Positions 38,601-50,050 of a DNA stretch of 64,000 nucleotides are shown here, one piece after another. The stretch's first letter is position 1; each line of letters begins with the position of its first letter. This DNA is from Chytridium lagenaria. Taxonomy: Eukaryota; Chytridiomycota; Chytridiomycetes; Chytridiales; Chytridiaceae. The notes beneath the pieces were generated by a model. The model was given only the letters and a program-made list of their open reading frames with translations, made no database searches and was not told where the DNA came from. Position numbers and translations under genes: made by a program. The DNA is taken from the NCBI GenBank assembly GCA_025449115.1, contig JAHLKC010000060.1, positions 1-64,000 of the forward strand, given 5' to 3'.

Positions 38601-41600
38601 TACCGTTGAAGAGGAAATGGAGGACCAAGTTGTCGAGTCTTGGTGGAGGGGCAGTGCTGCCTACGGATCCTGTTGCGCATGATGAAACGACTGCGCAGGG
38701 AACGATGTGGGGACTGTTGTGTCACCTGGCAAGACGTTGTTGCCCACTGAGATCTATGAGCGGTTGATGGGAGTAGCAAGAAAAAGTTCAGATTGGAGAA
38801 GATTCCGATGCGAATGTGAAGGCGATTTCGAGGCCGTTGCCTCGGTTGACGCGAGTTGAGGACAAGTATATTATTCCACCCCCACCTCCGATTGCGAGTG
38901 CGGAGAAGCGACATGTGGCCAAGGTGAGAGGGAAGAAGGGAGGTGAGTTGCGGAGGAAGTGCAGGAGGTGGAGAAGGTGGATGTGTGTTACCGAAATTGC
39001 TTTGGAGAAGGAGGTTGAGGATGAGGGAGGCTTTGAGGTGTTGATGGTTGTGGATTTTTTGAATGAGTTTGGAGAGGAGTTTGGGGTTGTGAGAGGGGAT
39101 CAGTTGAGGTGGTCGCTTGGTGAGTCTTTTTTGTTTTTTTTTTATATTTTTGGTATGGTTTTTGGGTGCTTTTGCTTGATTGTTTTTTCTTTTATTTCTT
39201 GTTCTTTCTCCTTCCCCCCTTTTTCTTTTTTTTCTGGGGGGATTGTCGATGAATGTTGGAGGATTAATGTCTTACTTTTTTTATTGTGATAGATGGTGTC
39301 GAGAGACTATTGTATAATCTTTCATGGACGTTTCCTCGACTCCTGATGATCTACTACTTTCTTTTTAGCCGCTGCAAATCCCCTCTCTTTTCCGAAGACG
39401 AAAATGATATTTTCCCTCCAAAACTCGAGGATACTCAGGCTCTCCTTGCTCGTCATCTCCGCGATCGTGAGCTTCATGCCTCGTCACTTTTATGGGCAGA
39501 CGTCGGTTCAACGATGGTGATAATGAGCACTCGACTGATTCCGAGGATGATGATATCGCGGTCCCATCAACCCCGTACTGCGCCCGTGTCGAGCTGGTTA
39601 ACGCCTGATCGGCTTTTACCGGATGGTGTGGATGGGGATGATGACCATGAAGGTGAACCGACGCTTCGGACGGTGTATCAAGTTTTTGGGAGGGTATCGG
39701 ATTTCACGTTGATTCCACCGCATTTCCATGCTTTTGCGCTTGCGGAGCTTGTGAGAAGTGTTTGTGAGACGGACAGGTTTCGGGAGATTATGGATGATAC
39801 GGTTGAAGGGATTGATCAGTTGAGGAGGGATCGGTATCAGAATAGCCGGAAGCATAATATTTGAAGGTGGAGTATGGGGAGACGCAGAAGAAGGTGATGG
39901 AGTATGAGCTTGCTGTTCAGGTGCTTGAGAAGGAGGAGGGGGAGGCGAGGGAGAGTGGTGTTGGGACGCCTGGAGTTGAGGAGGAGGGGGTTGAGGAACC
40001 CAAGACGAGGGTTGCGAGACGGCAGGTTGGGAAAGAGCAGGAGAGGGCAAAGAAGGAGGCGGATAAGGAGCGGAAGGGGAGATGTCGAGGTTGTTGAAGG
40101 TTAGAATGCGTGTGTTGATAGGGCTTATGCGATTGAGGAGGAGTTGAGGAAGCTGGATGAGGAGGAGGAGGAGATTAAGGTTGAGTTGAGGAGGAGGGTG
40201 TCGAGGTTGAGGGGGACTGCGGGAGACTTGTGGGGAGTGATAGGGATATGGCGAGTTATATCTTTGTGGAGGTGTGTCCTGGGGAGGATGGGGCTTTGGG
40301 GATGGCGATGGATGATGACCCAGCGGGGGGTATGGGGAGGAGGGAGAAGGGGTAGGGAGGAAGGAGGTTGTGCAGGATGAGCCTGATGTTGGGATGGAGG
40401 ATTTGTTGATGGAGGATAGGAATGGTGGGATGGAGGTGGATTGGCCAAGGAGAAGACGGAGGTGAAGGTTGCGGTTGTTGAAGATCCGACACGGATAAGG
40501 CCGGAGGGTGGGGGAGGGGAGGGCCTGTGTTTGGGTTGGTGTGGGAACGCATAAGGAGCATAAGATGTTTGTGGGCCTGAAGTGCAGAGGATTGCGGAGG
40601 CGCTTTTTGATGGGATGGGATGTTGATATGAAGGTTCGCGGGGGTTGGTGGTGGTGATGGTGATGGGAATGGGGTGGTGGAGAAGCCGTTGATGGAGGGG
40701 TTGGCGGATTATGAGAGTGCGGAGGGTTGCCAAGGTATCGTGTGTGGATTCCTTGTTCTCGTTGAAGCGGTTTTATGAGTGTTTGAATGATCGAGGATTC
40801 GGAACGTGATCTTGCGACGACCACCCGGGATTTGTTTAGGAGTTATGGTGTGAGTCTTTCTGCTACCCAGTGGTTGCATAAGCGGACGGCTCGGCTGCTG
40901 CTGCTGCAGCTGTTGCTGGAGAGATTCCGATTGATTTAGAGGCACTTGCGAATGAGTCTGTGACGTGTTATGATCTTTTCTTGAACCCTGAGGTGGCGAC
41001 CCGAACGCTTCGGACGTCCACGGCGCACCCGCATTCACCGCTCACGGCCAATGAGTGAAGCTTGAACGGACGTTGAAGTGGTTTGGGGAGTGGGTGGCGT
41101 CTTTGGGGAAGCCGCTTCCACCTGTGCATGAGTCGACGGAGGCTGGGGTTGAGTTTGTGGAGGATAAGGCGGTGACGTTGGGGTTGCCTTCGGATTCGTC
41201 AGAGTATGCGTGGGGGATTTCTGGGCCCAAGTTTGGGTACAAGTATCATAGTTTGGAGAAGAAGGTGACGTGCACCTTGATGATGCGCTTGTGGATCAAC
41301 TTGAAAACGGGTCTTCGATCAAGGTTTCAAAGAATGCGCCTGCGCCGTATTTGCCTATTATGACTGGGATTGCGACGGTGAATTTGAACAAGTTGCTCAA
41401 GTGGTGGATGCGACGAGGAATTCCGAGACGAATCCTGGGAGTTTACCGAAAAAGTTTGAGGTGGAATTGAAACTCAACAATGCCATGTTGAGATGGGCTT
41501 GTAAGCCTTTGCCGCTTTTCAATGCTGTTGTGGATCCTGCTGAACCGCATGTGGCGTTGTCGCCCATGTACCTCCCGTTTGATCCGGTGCAGTTTTTGCC

Positions 41601-42811
41601 AGAGGAGTATCAGGAGGAGGAGCAGCCTAAACGGAAAGGTCGACCTCCCAAGAATCCGCAACCTGCGCCACGGAGACGCGGGAAGAGGAAGATTTTCCGA
41701 ACCCCGCCGTTACTTGAGCAAGGGTGGTTTGAGTCATATGAGAAGCACGCTGCCATTATTCGACCACCGCCACCTAGGCCTGAAGGGCCTGTAGAGTTTT
41801 GCCCATTTTTTTCAACGCTGTATGAGGTGTCTGTGAAGATTTGTGCTGAGTTTGCAAACCCTGCTTATGCTGCCACGCTTGCGATGATGATGTGTGAAGC
41901 GAGGAAGCGGGGGAGCCTTTCTGGGGTGTGTCGTGTTCTTCGGTATATGGCGAAAGAGATACGGACGGAGATGGAGGAGATGAAGGAGAAGGAGGAGGAG
42001 GAGGAACGGGAGAGGGAGAGGGAGAAGGTGCGGGAGGAGGAGAAGGCCAAGGTTGCTGCTGAGAGGGCGAGGGTGAGGGTTGAGAAGAATTTGGAGAAGG
42101 AGAAGGAGAAGGAAAGGAGAAGGAGAAGGAGAAGGTTGCTGTGGAGAAGGGGGTGACGGGGAGTGGGAGGAGGACGACGAGGACTTCGATGGAGACGATG
42201 GAGGGATGAAGAGTTATAAGGAGGTGGAGGAGGATGATGGGGAGGATGAGTTGATGGAGGAGGAGGGAGGAGGAGGAGGAGGCGATGGAGGAAGTAGCAA
42301 GGAGGAACCTGCGACAGAGACGATGGAGGTGGATGAGAGTGCGACAGAGGTTGAGGCTGTGTCGACGAAATTGGGGAAGACTCAAAAGTCGTATCCCCCC
42401 ATTTGAATGGTTCCACACCGAAACCCGACTCTGTCCCGACCACATCCCCGACTGACGTGAAGCGTGGACGTGTAGCGAACCCTGGCAAGAAATCCACGTT
42501 ATCTCGTGAGCAGCGAGCTTTGCGACGGGTGGAACTGAGGGGAGTCTTGGAGTGCCTGATGGTGAGAAACCTGGTGGTGTTGCTGATAAGAAGGAGGAGA
42601 GGGTGAAGACGAGGGATGTCGACTGGGGCGTTACCCGAAACGGGAGACGCGGAGACGAGAGAGTGAGAGGATGAAGACGAGACGAAGTTTGGGGGGGAGG
42701 AGGAGGAGGGGAGGAGGAGGAGTCGCCGCCGCCTGGGTATGGGGGAGAAGTGAGGAAGGAGGGAGTGCGGCCAAGAGGAAGAGGAGGATTGTGAATGATG
42801 ATGAAGATTGA
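35636..42811 (+). CDS. AT-hook protein with DDT and WHIM-like regions (chromatin factor)
   Basis: This looks like a nuclear, ISWI-complex-type accessory protein. Exons 1-3 are clear: 35636-35977, 36055-36578 and 36635 onward, giving a Pro/Ser/Tyr-rich N terminus. AT-hook cores follow: PKPRRKRR (36670), KLGRPKKG (37452), KRGRPRK (37682), KRRGRPS (37808) and KRKGRPPK (41632). A DDT domain is seen as VLMVVDFLNEFGEEFGVV (39028-39100), ending at a GTGAG donor. After a ~170-base intron come DFTLIPPHFHAFALAELVRS (39700), WHIM1-like, a charged coiled coil (QKKVMEYELAVQVLEKEEGE) and a WHIM2-like GSDRDMASYIFVEV (about 40240). The acidic, Lys/Glu-rich tail ends with an AAKRKRR nuclear signal at 42811. 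Many single-base frame changes occur, most in G-rich codons (for example near 36770, 37230, 37570, 38300, 40100 and 41060). I treat it as one gene, but it could be two. Confidence 0.7.
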
Positions 42812-44272
42812 GAGGATTGATTGCCTTGGGTGTTTTTTTTGGGGGAAGGGGGGTGTGGTGGTTGGGTTTATTATATCTGGGGTTTTTTGTTGAGGTGGGG
42901 GGATGTTGGGTGGATTATATACCTGGTCTAGAACATTTTTTTTTTTTTTGGTTTTTTGTTTTGTATAGTTTTGTGTGTGTTTTTTTTATTTTGGTGTTTT
43001 TTTTTTTGGGGGGGAAAGTTTGGGGTTGAGTCTGGAAGAGGCGTTGCAGCGTGTTGTCCATGTATTTATTTTATACGAAAGAAAATTAGTAATGTTTCCG
43101 TGAGCCTTTTTTTTTTTTTCTGTTGTGGGATGTAAACACCTGTTACTGAGATATCGGAGATGCTATTTTTTTTTTTTGTTTAGTTGACAATTCCTTTAGT
43201 GCAAACAAAAACAGAATAGAAATGTAGGTGCATTTCAGCCGTGTATTATCACTCGTCCCTGGGCGGCACGGAAAGCACGCGAATGGCTGCCGTGTTGACT
43301 TTGTCCAACGACGAGTCTTTTGAGGGATCGATTGAAGTGGGATTGGGTTTGTAAAGTTGGGAGAGCGTGAGGATTTCTTTTTTTTGGGCCGAAACATATG
43401 GGTGTGAGGACTTTGTTCATCAGGTTGAGGATTGGTTGGTGATCGAAGACAGACGATGAGAGGAAGAGGAACCGAGGGTATGATTTTAGAAGATTGAATT
43501 TAAGAAAGCATGATCTAATCAATCTGGTCCGCGTTTGGTAGAACTATGATGAATAAGTCTATTGAAGTTTAGGTCTGTGTCTCACGTTTATTTCAGTTCC
43601 TCCTCCCATTGACACTTTCGGGTTCGACCGAGATTCTTTCCCGCACCGTCACGCTGACAATGGAAGTCAACGGCACTTTTCTTTAAAATACTAATGTCGA
43701 CAAACAACGGTTACAGCTACTTGCGGGTAAGGCGAAAAAGCAGCTTGTTCCAATCATTCGCTTCTACCGAATTAGTTGGGCAGAAACGGGAAAGAGATGA
43801 TATCAACAAGATGTTGTCTTTGGCCTTTCCCTGAGAACTCCATATTCGTTTCGTGTGCATGGTGGCAATAGATTCGATTACGAAGAGCGTGGAGTTGAAG
43901 TGGCTGTTTGTACGCTTTTGTAAAATAAAGAGCAATGTTCTATCGTATTTACTTTAATGCGAAGTTATTGTAGATATCAACTTGTTATAAAATCCATTGT
44001 TCGAATCTGGTTTGGAGGCTTACTCTGTATGGAAAGGAAGTGAGCATCGCCTTGGTAATAAAACATGCGTTGTCTTTGTTTTTTATTTTCCTGTTCTTTT
44101 TCGACGTGAATCACCACGGGAAAGTCAGAGGCCTCATTTGGAATGAGCTTACGAGATTGTGCAACAGCTCGTCCATAACGAAAAAAAAAAGGCATTCATC
44201 CGTCATTCCATCTCAACCTCATCCAACCTCAACTCCTCCTGTCCCATCACCCTCATCCCACTTTAAATCACA
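42812..44272. other. Intergenic, G/T-rich then AT-rich
   Basis: The first 220 bases are extremely G/T-rich on this strand with poly-T runs (42833, 42930, 43000), probably the 3' untranslated region of the preceding gene. The remainder (43100-44270) has several short ORFs on both strands with no protein-like pattern. The last 150 bases before HIS1 are pyrimidine-rich, as in fungal promoters. Confidence 0.45.
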
Positions 44273-45274
44273 ATGGACGCTCAAGATCTTGAAAACAGGT
44301 TACTGTTTGGTATCCCCAAGAAAGGGCGTCTTCATGAACAAGTCATGACCCTGCTGTCCGGAGCAGACATTCAATTTCGCCGCAAGAACCGTCTCGATAT
44401 TGCACTTTCCACCAACCATCCCATCGCTCTCGTCTTCCTCCCTGCCGCCGATATTGCCCAGTTCGTCGGCGCCGGAAACGTCGATATCGGAATCACTGGA
44501 CAGGACATGGTGGCAGAGGGTGAAGCCGATATTGAGGAGATTCTTCAGCTTGGGTTTGGGAAATGCAGACTGTCGGTTCAGGTGCCGATCGCCTCGCCTT
44601 ATAAGACTTCGAGAGATCTTGTTGGAAAGAGGATCGCAACAAGCTTTGAGAGGCTCGTCAAGATTCACTTTGATAAGATTGAGGCTGAGATGAGAAAGGA
44701 AGGACTGGATCCCAAGCCTACCATCATCAGCTACGTTTCTGGATCTGTGGAAGCTGCATGTGCCCTTGGCTTAGCTGATGGCATTGGTAAGTCATAATAT
44801 CCCTTTGGGTATTTTTCATATGCAGTTCACTTGATTCATAAATCTAACTATTGCAATTAGTGGATTTGGTTGAATCCGGAGAAACCATGATTGCCGCTAA
44901 ACTCCACGACATTGATACCCTCCTCCTCCCAAGCCGTTTTACTCTGCAATCCCAAGAAGCACCAAACCAACCCCCTCATTGAGAAAATTAAGCGCCGTAT
45001 TGAAGGCATTATCGTCGCCCAGCGTTACGTCCTTTTCACCTACAACGTGCCCAGAGAAAGTATGAGCGCTGCAGTAAAAATCACACCAGGGAAGAAAGCC
45101 CCCACTATCTCTCCTCTCGACCACGGTAACTGGGTTGCTATCTCTGTTATGGTTCAAAAGGCAAAGATGGTGGATGTCATGGATCAATTGGAGGATATTG
45201 GCGCGCAGGACATTCTTGTCACGGAAATTAAGAATGCACGGATGGGTTCGAATGCAGAATACTTTGAGGCGTAA
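44273..45274 (+). CDS. HIS1: ATP phosphoribosyltransferase
   Basis: This enzyme catalyses the first step of histidine synthesis, joining ATP and PRPP to give phosphoribosyl-ATP in the cytosol. It starts at ATG 44273 (MDAQDLENRLLFGIPKKGRL). Diagnostic segments are GAGNVDIGITGQDM, GFGKCRLSVQVP and the PRPP-loop region ISYVSGSVEAACALGLADGI. An intron (GTAAGT at about 44787 to CAATTAG at about 44860) separates this from VDLVESGETM. The C-terminal regulatory HisG_C domain includes NPLIEKIKRRIEG and ends at 45274, so the enzyme is of the long, feedback-inhibited type. A single extra C in the CTC repeat near 44925 breaks the frame between DIDTLL and SQAVLLCNPKKH. Because HIS1 is single-copy and needed for prototrophy, this is best read as an error in the sequence. 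Confidence 0.96.
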
Positions 45275-45290
45275 AGATCTCACTGAGTCT

Positions 45291-45296
45291 AATAAA
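45291..45296 (+). terminator. Poly(A) signal of HIS1
   Basis: AATAAA lies 17 bases after the HIS1 stop codon, and a poly-A run follows at 45330. Position is compatible with a fungal efficiency/positioning element. Confidence 0.4.
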
Positions 45297-45493
45297 AACA
45301 ATAGCGTTAACCTCACCTCGTAGTGCCGTAAAAAAAAAGTTTACATCATGAAGTCTTTTTTCGCCATTTAACTTCGTGATATTTTTTTTTTGGAGAGAAA
45401 AAGTAGGAGCGCGTATGATGAGCTTTGAAGGGATCAGCCATTCAAACTATTTGCGACTTTCGGCTTATTATTATTATATGTTTTTTTTGCAAA

Positions 45494-46724
45494 TTAAATG
45501 AATAGCATTACGGTGATAAAGATGCAGACAACTGCGTTAAAGATTACGGTCGTCGTGTAAACGGGCGCCGCTTTGGACGGCCTTGGCGTAGAAATGGGGC
45601 CAGAAGTTGAAGAAAGATCCGTAACCTCCGTTGTGTCCTATAAATGTGATAGAATAAAAACTGAGGTCAGAACCAGTACAAAAAAATTTAAAAAAAAGTG
45701 TACTGACCGTCACAGCTAAAGTAGGATCCCAGAACAATGACCGTGCCCTCGTTCCATTTAAAGCAACGCGGAAGATCATAAATCCGTAGGTGTCTTGCTT
45801 TTTTGGCGCTAAACCCTTCAGGTCCATCATCTTTAGTAAAATCGACACCCCTGGTTGTATCAGAGATGGAACCGTAAAACTCTGGATCCGCTGCAATCTC
45901 AGCCTTGGCTCCACCATCGACAATGACTTCGCCCACCCAGTTATAAATCCCTGACTGCTCGAAATCGATGGACCTGGGGCGGGTGGCATTCCGCGCATTA
46001 CGGGTAGAATTGAAGTTGCGCTTTTTCTCAGAGAAGACGAGTTGAACCAAAGCAAGGCTAGAGTTCTGATATTTGTAGTCAAAGTTGGAAAAGCCAAACG
46101 AAAACTTAATTTCGAATGGAAGCGACCCTGAATTGTTGACCTGGCCAGAGATATTGCGCTCATTCATGTAGTGTGAGGCGATGAAGCTGGCTTGGAAGTT
46201 GGGGTAGGCTTGAGGTGCGCTGAAAGTGGAAGAGATGGTGCGATTTACGACGCCATCGGCTTGAGTAGCGTTAGAGAATGTGAAGGCGCTCCAGTTATTT
46301 TGGCGGTTTGTAAAGTCGACAAAGGAAGTAGACTGGTTCAGCGTTATGGTGTCATTATATTCGACGACACGGGCGATTCCAACAGAAAGAGCGAATGTGG
46401 ACATGGCATTTCCCACCAGTGACGCTTGAAGATGTCAGTATGAAATGGGATAAAATGGAACAAGGAGGGGAAGCTACACTGACCATTGACGTTTCTGAAG
46501 ACTCCAGCTCTGACGAACGGCATGGGGCGAACGCCAACATCGTACCTCAGCGCTCCTTTGGTGGGATCCCAAACGACAACTGATGCCAACCTGGGCAAAA
46601 GGATGCCAGTTCCGTTAAGACGTGGTTGCGCATCAGCACCGAGAGGAACTATCGTCATAAAAACGATGGCAGTTACGACTAGAAGCGTCTTTGAAAACAC
46701 TGATGACATCTTAATGATGGCCAT
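45494..46724 (-). CDS. Secreted N-glycosylated protein, possibly GPI-anchored
   Basis: The protein starts at 46724 with a signal peptide (MSSVFSKTLLVVTAIVFMTI followed by a small-residue cleavage region, GADAQ). Exon 1 ends at 46484. Exon 2 (46424-45708) encodes a β-rich-looking ectodomain with many N-x-S/T sites (NQST, NATQ, NRTI, NERNIS, NSS, NST, NAT) and a few Cys. Both introns use a GTCAGT donor. Exon 3 begins at 45637. The frame that splices directly gives HNGGYGSFFNFW and stops at 45537. A second frame of the same exon reads TTEVTDLSSTSG, then a Ser/Thr/Pro-rich spacer and the hydrophobic end VIFNAVVCIFITVMLFI (stop at 45494), which looks like a GPI-attachment or membrane tail. I do not recognise the family. 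A cell-surface role is inferred from the signal and glycosylation pattern only. Confidence 0.75.
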
Positions 46725-47469
46725 GATCGTGTAATAATCCTAAGGTTTGTTTGTTTTGGTGGATGTCAATTTCAAATTGGATGACAACTTTGTTTTCACT
46801 AATTCCAAAATATTGGATTTGTGGGTAAAAAGACCCAAACTTCAGTCGATCGGCCTCCAAATGAATACCCTCCACAATACTTAATGCTGCACTATTTTAT
46901 GCTGTAGATAATTGTTTGCCATTTGAGTGAAAACAACTTCGTTATTATACGTATGGATAGTTCAAGCGTGTTGAGAAATAAAGTTAAATGCCGAACAACC
47001 AGAAAATGGTCAAGTTGTGACTATTGCATGATTTAGTGCACCAAACAAACTCATCATATAAGAGCCTTCATTTATCTATTAGGCATAAGAAGCATGGAGT
47101 ATGTAGCATAGACTGCTTTTTTTTTCCTTCTTGAAGGAATCAAGCGTCCCACTTTTTTACAGAATTCACCTAAAAAATAAAAAATAAAATAAAGAGAAAA
47201 AAAAGTACTAAAGTTAATAAAATAAAGCTGATGGGGCTTGATCAAAGTATTAAGAATTTTAAAAATTTATGTATGTAGCTAAAAAGCCATCAATACCTTT
47301 TTTGGGTCAACTTCAATTCTGTGGGTTCGGGATATTGAAGAAAAAGGATGATCTTATAGTTTTTTGTTGTAAAAATAAAGAACGCAGCTTAAAAGAAATG
47401 CAAAAACTGTGTATTTAACTTGATAGAGAAAAGGATGACGGGATACCTCCAAAGAAAGTTTCCATATAA
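46725..47469. other. Promoter of the secreted protein gene and HEM1 3' region
   Basis: AT-rich sequence with A-rich runs at 47165-47210. It separates the secreted-protein start (reading left) from the HEM1 end. No additional gene seen. Confidence 0.45.
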
Positions 47470-49551
47470 CTATCCCAATAAAACCACAACATGAGTTAGA
47501 AGTGTTAAGCGGTAGCCAGAGACCATGGGAGAAGCAGCAATGGGCACATTCTCCATCTGCATCTCAATATCCCTCAAAGTCACAAGCTGCTCCACCTTCT
47601 TCCCGACTCCAACCCAGCACATCCACCCAACTTTTCCCAGTCATTCTCCCTCTTCAAACCCCTCTTGGTCCAAATACTCTCCAAAGCAGTCACAAGCTTC
47701 TCCATGTGCGCGTCGTGGTGACCAGGGGTAGGCGTGATCCTCAATCTCTCCTCACCCTTGGAAACAGTGGGAAAATTGATCGACTGAACGTAAATGGCGT
47801 GTTCGTGCAAGAGCTCGTCGGAGACGGCTTTGGCAGTGACAGCGTCACCAACGAGAACCGGGACAATGTGGGAAGGGTTGGGGACGACAGGGATACCGAG
47901 ATCAGCAAGACGGTTTTCAGAGAGCGAGTGTGGATCTGCTGGCCGGCGCGTTCTTTGCCGGAGCGCTTAAGGTAGCGGATGGAAGTCAAAGCTCCAGAGA
48001 CGATGGGAGGGGGAGAGAAGTCGTGAAAATAAAGCCAGGAGCGTAAGATCGGATCATGTCAATCATGCGGTTGGAACCAGCTAATTAAGATTTAGTTAGC
48101 AATGAGCTTCAAACATAATGATATGAAATCGAAACCCACAGTAAACATATCCAAAAATAAAAATAAAAATCATTAACTCACCAATATAGCCACCAACAAC
48201 ACCATAGGCCTTTCCAAGGTACCGGTGATGATATCCATCTCATCCATGGCATCAATGTATTCGGCAACACCGGCTCCAGTATTTCCGTACATACCTACAG
48301 CGTGCACCTCATCCAAGAAAGTAATGGCTTATACTTCCTCGCAAGCGCCGCAATTTCCTTGATAGGACCAATAGATCCACACATGGAATAAACACTCTCA
48401 AACGCAATAATCTTGGGCACGCTCCTATCATACTTTTGAAGCAATGTCTCAAGATGGTTGACATCATTGTGAAAGATTTCTTGGGTGCGCGCGAGTTACG
48501 CATACCCTGGATCATGGAGGCATGGTTGGATGCATCCGAGAAGATGACGCAACCGGGCATCTTGGAGGCAAGAGTGGATAGAGTAGCGTCGTTGGCGACA
48601 AAGCAGGAGGAAAGATGAGAGCATTGTCTTTGTTGTGAAGACTGGCGAGCTCTTGTTCGAGAGAAAGGTGGAGCTGAGCGTTTCCAGCAATGTTACGGGT
48701 ACCACCGGCTCCAGCGCCCGTACTTGTCAAGCGTGTTCCTAAGTGGGTGGGAGACAAAAGATGAGAAAATCATTCTGGTATGTAAGAAAAAAATAATGCG
48801 ACTGCTCACTTCATGTCCTGGACAACCAAAGGGTGCTTGCTCATACCAAGGTAGTCATTCGAGCACCATACAGTAACGTGTTCTCCACTGGCAACGTGAG
48901 CCTTGGGGAACTCCTGAGCCAAACGGTTGATGTTGTTGAAATAGCGGTAGCTCTTGTCGGAATGCTTCTTGTCAATCTCACTCTGTAGAATCCCTCATAG
49001 TCAAAGGGATGTTGTTGAAATAGCAGGCTGGCTGCTCCTGTCTTTAGCTACGACGTAAAGAAATGATGACCGCATCAGTGACGAGTTTTCAAGATTAGAT
49101 CAAAACCTTAAAAAAAAAAAAACCAGCAACGATCGAAACAAAAAGAAAGAAAACAAAACAGGTCTCACCATGCCAGCAGAGGTGCTCTTGGCCTCGGTCT
49201 CGCAAACCCAGCAGAAGGGGGAGGGGGCACGATGCCGTCGTGCTTGGCAAATTTCTCAGGGAGATTGGTCATAGTCGCCATTCTCCCTTGGGGATGAGGA
49301 AATGTTCCTGGTCGAATGACGAACTGACTGAACGGCGAGAGCCTTGCCCATCACAGGGCATTGTTGAGCAGCCTGAAAAGAGCAGAGCTAGGCCCAGCGC
49401 GAGCGGCAAGATAGCTGGCTTGGGGACAGAGGCAGTAGCACTGGCATGGGGGCAACCGTTGATCGTGGTTGAGAGCTGACGGAGGGTTGAAGCGGGAGTG
49501 CGAGCCAGGAAAGGGCAAGATCGAGATACGTTTCGACAGGAGAGACTCCAT
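47470..49551 (-). CDS. HEM1: 5-Aminolevulinate synthase, mitochondrial
   Basis: This PLP enzyme condenses glycine and succinyl-CoA in the mitochondrial matrix, the first committed step of heme synthesis. The N terminus ([19 protein letters not shown] 49551) leads into a presequence with a heme-regulatory CP motif ([14 protein letters not shown], about 49350). The core follows. [20 protein letters not shown] and [12 protein letters not shown] are at 48950-48850, then [27 protein letters not shown] (48530), [15 protein letters not shown] (48300) and the end of the PLP-lysine region [10 protein letters not shown] (48190). The C-terminal part contains [16 protein letters not shown] (48040). The most plausible C-terminal frame runs through [20 protein letters not shown] to a stop at 47470. 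Single-base breaks occur, notably TTGGGAAAG reading TTGGAAAG beside the catalytic lysine (about 48220). Introns are near 48770-48810, 48100-48180 and 49060-49170. Heme feedback on import and transcription is known for the family. Confidence 0.93.
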
Positions 49552-50050
49552 TCTGAATATATGGCGTCTTTGAGGTAATGAGATGATGAGTGAGTAGGAG
49601 TGACTCTTCTGGGTGTGTTTGATCAGATTAAAAACAGTAGGCCGCAACACGCTGCAAGATTGAATTGATTAATAATTTTCCTTTTTTCTTTCTTTTTTGC
49701 TGTTGGTGGAACACTTCGGCAAAAAAAAACAAAAAGAAACATTTAACCTTTCGATTTCTGTTTACTTTATTTTTCAAATTTGAAATACCACACAACAAAC
49801 AACAAGTAGAATAAATAAATACATGTGGTATATACAGTGTTGGAATGGCATGCGTAGAAACGAACAAAAGAACAAAGAATTAGATGGGTTAGGGCCATGA
49901 GGTATTTATACTAATAAGGAAATAAAGATGAAAATTGTCATACCTTTTCAGTATCGATTCGCTGGGATATGATCTGTTCAGACCACCAGCCCAGCGCGGT
50001 GAATGCACACATGAACAAGCAATTAATCTCCAGCTTCCATCTCCTCAGCC
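49552..50050. other. HEM1 upstream region
   Basis: About 500 bases between HEM1 and the next minus-strand gene, AT-rich with poly-A and poly-T runs (49680-49735). No distinct TATA element or regulator site could be assigned. Confidence 0.4.

Noticed and set aside
39616..40824. A 402-codon minus-strand open frame rich in Pro, Ser and His
   Set aside because: It lies opposite the DDT/AT-hook gene. Its composition is what the complement of Gly/Glu/Val-rich coding sequence gives, and it has no domain.
41774..42497. Ser/Pro/Leu-rich minus-strand frames
   Set aside because: Complement of the acidic Lys/Glu-rich tail of the DDT gene; no independent support.
43600..43660. A tRNA-like B box (GGTTCGACC)
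   Set aside because: No matching A box or cloverleaf could be drawn around it; no tRNA is supported anywhere in the window.
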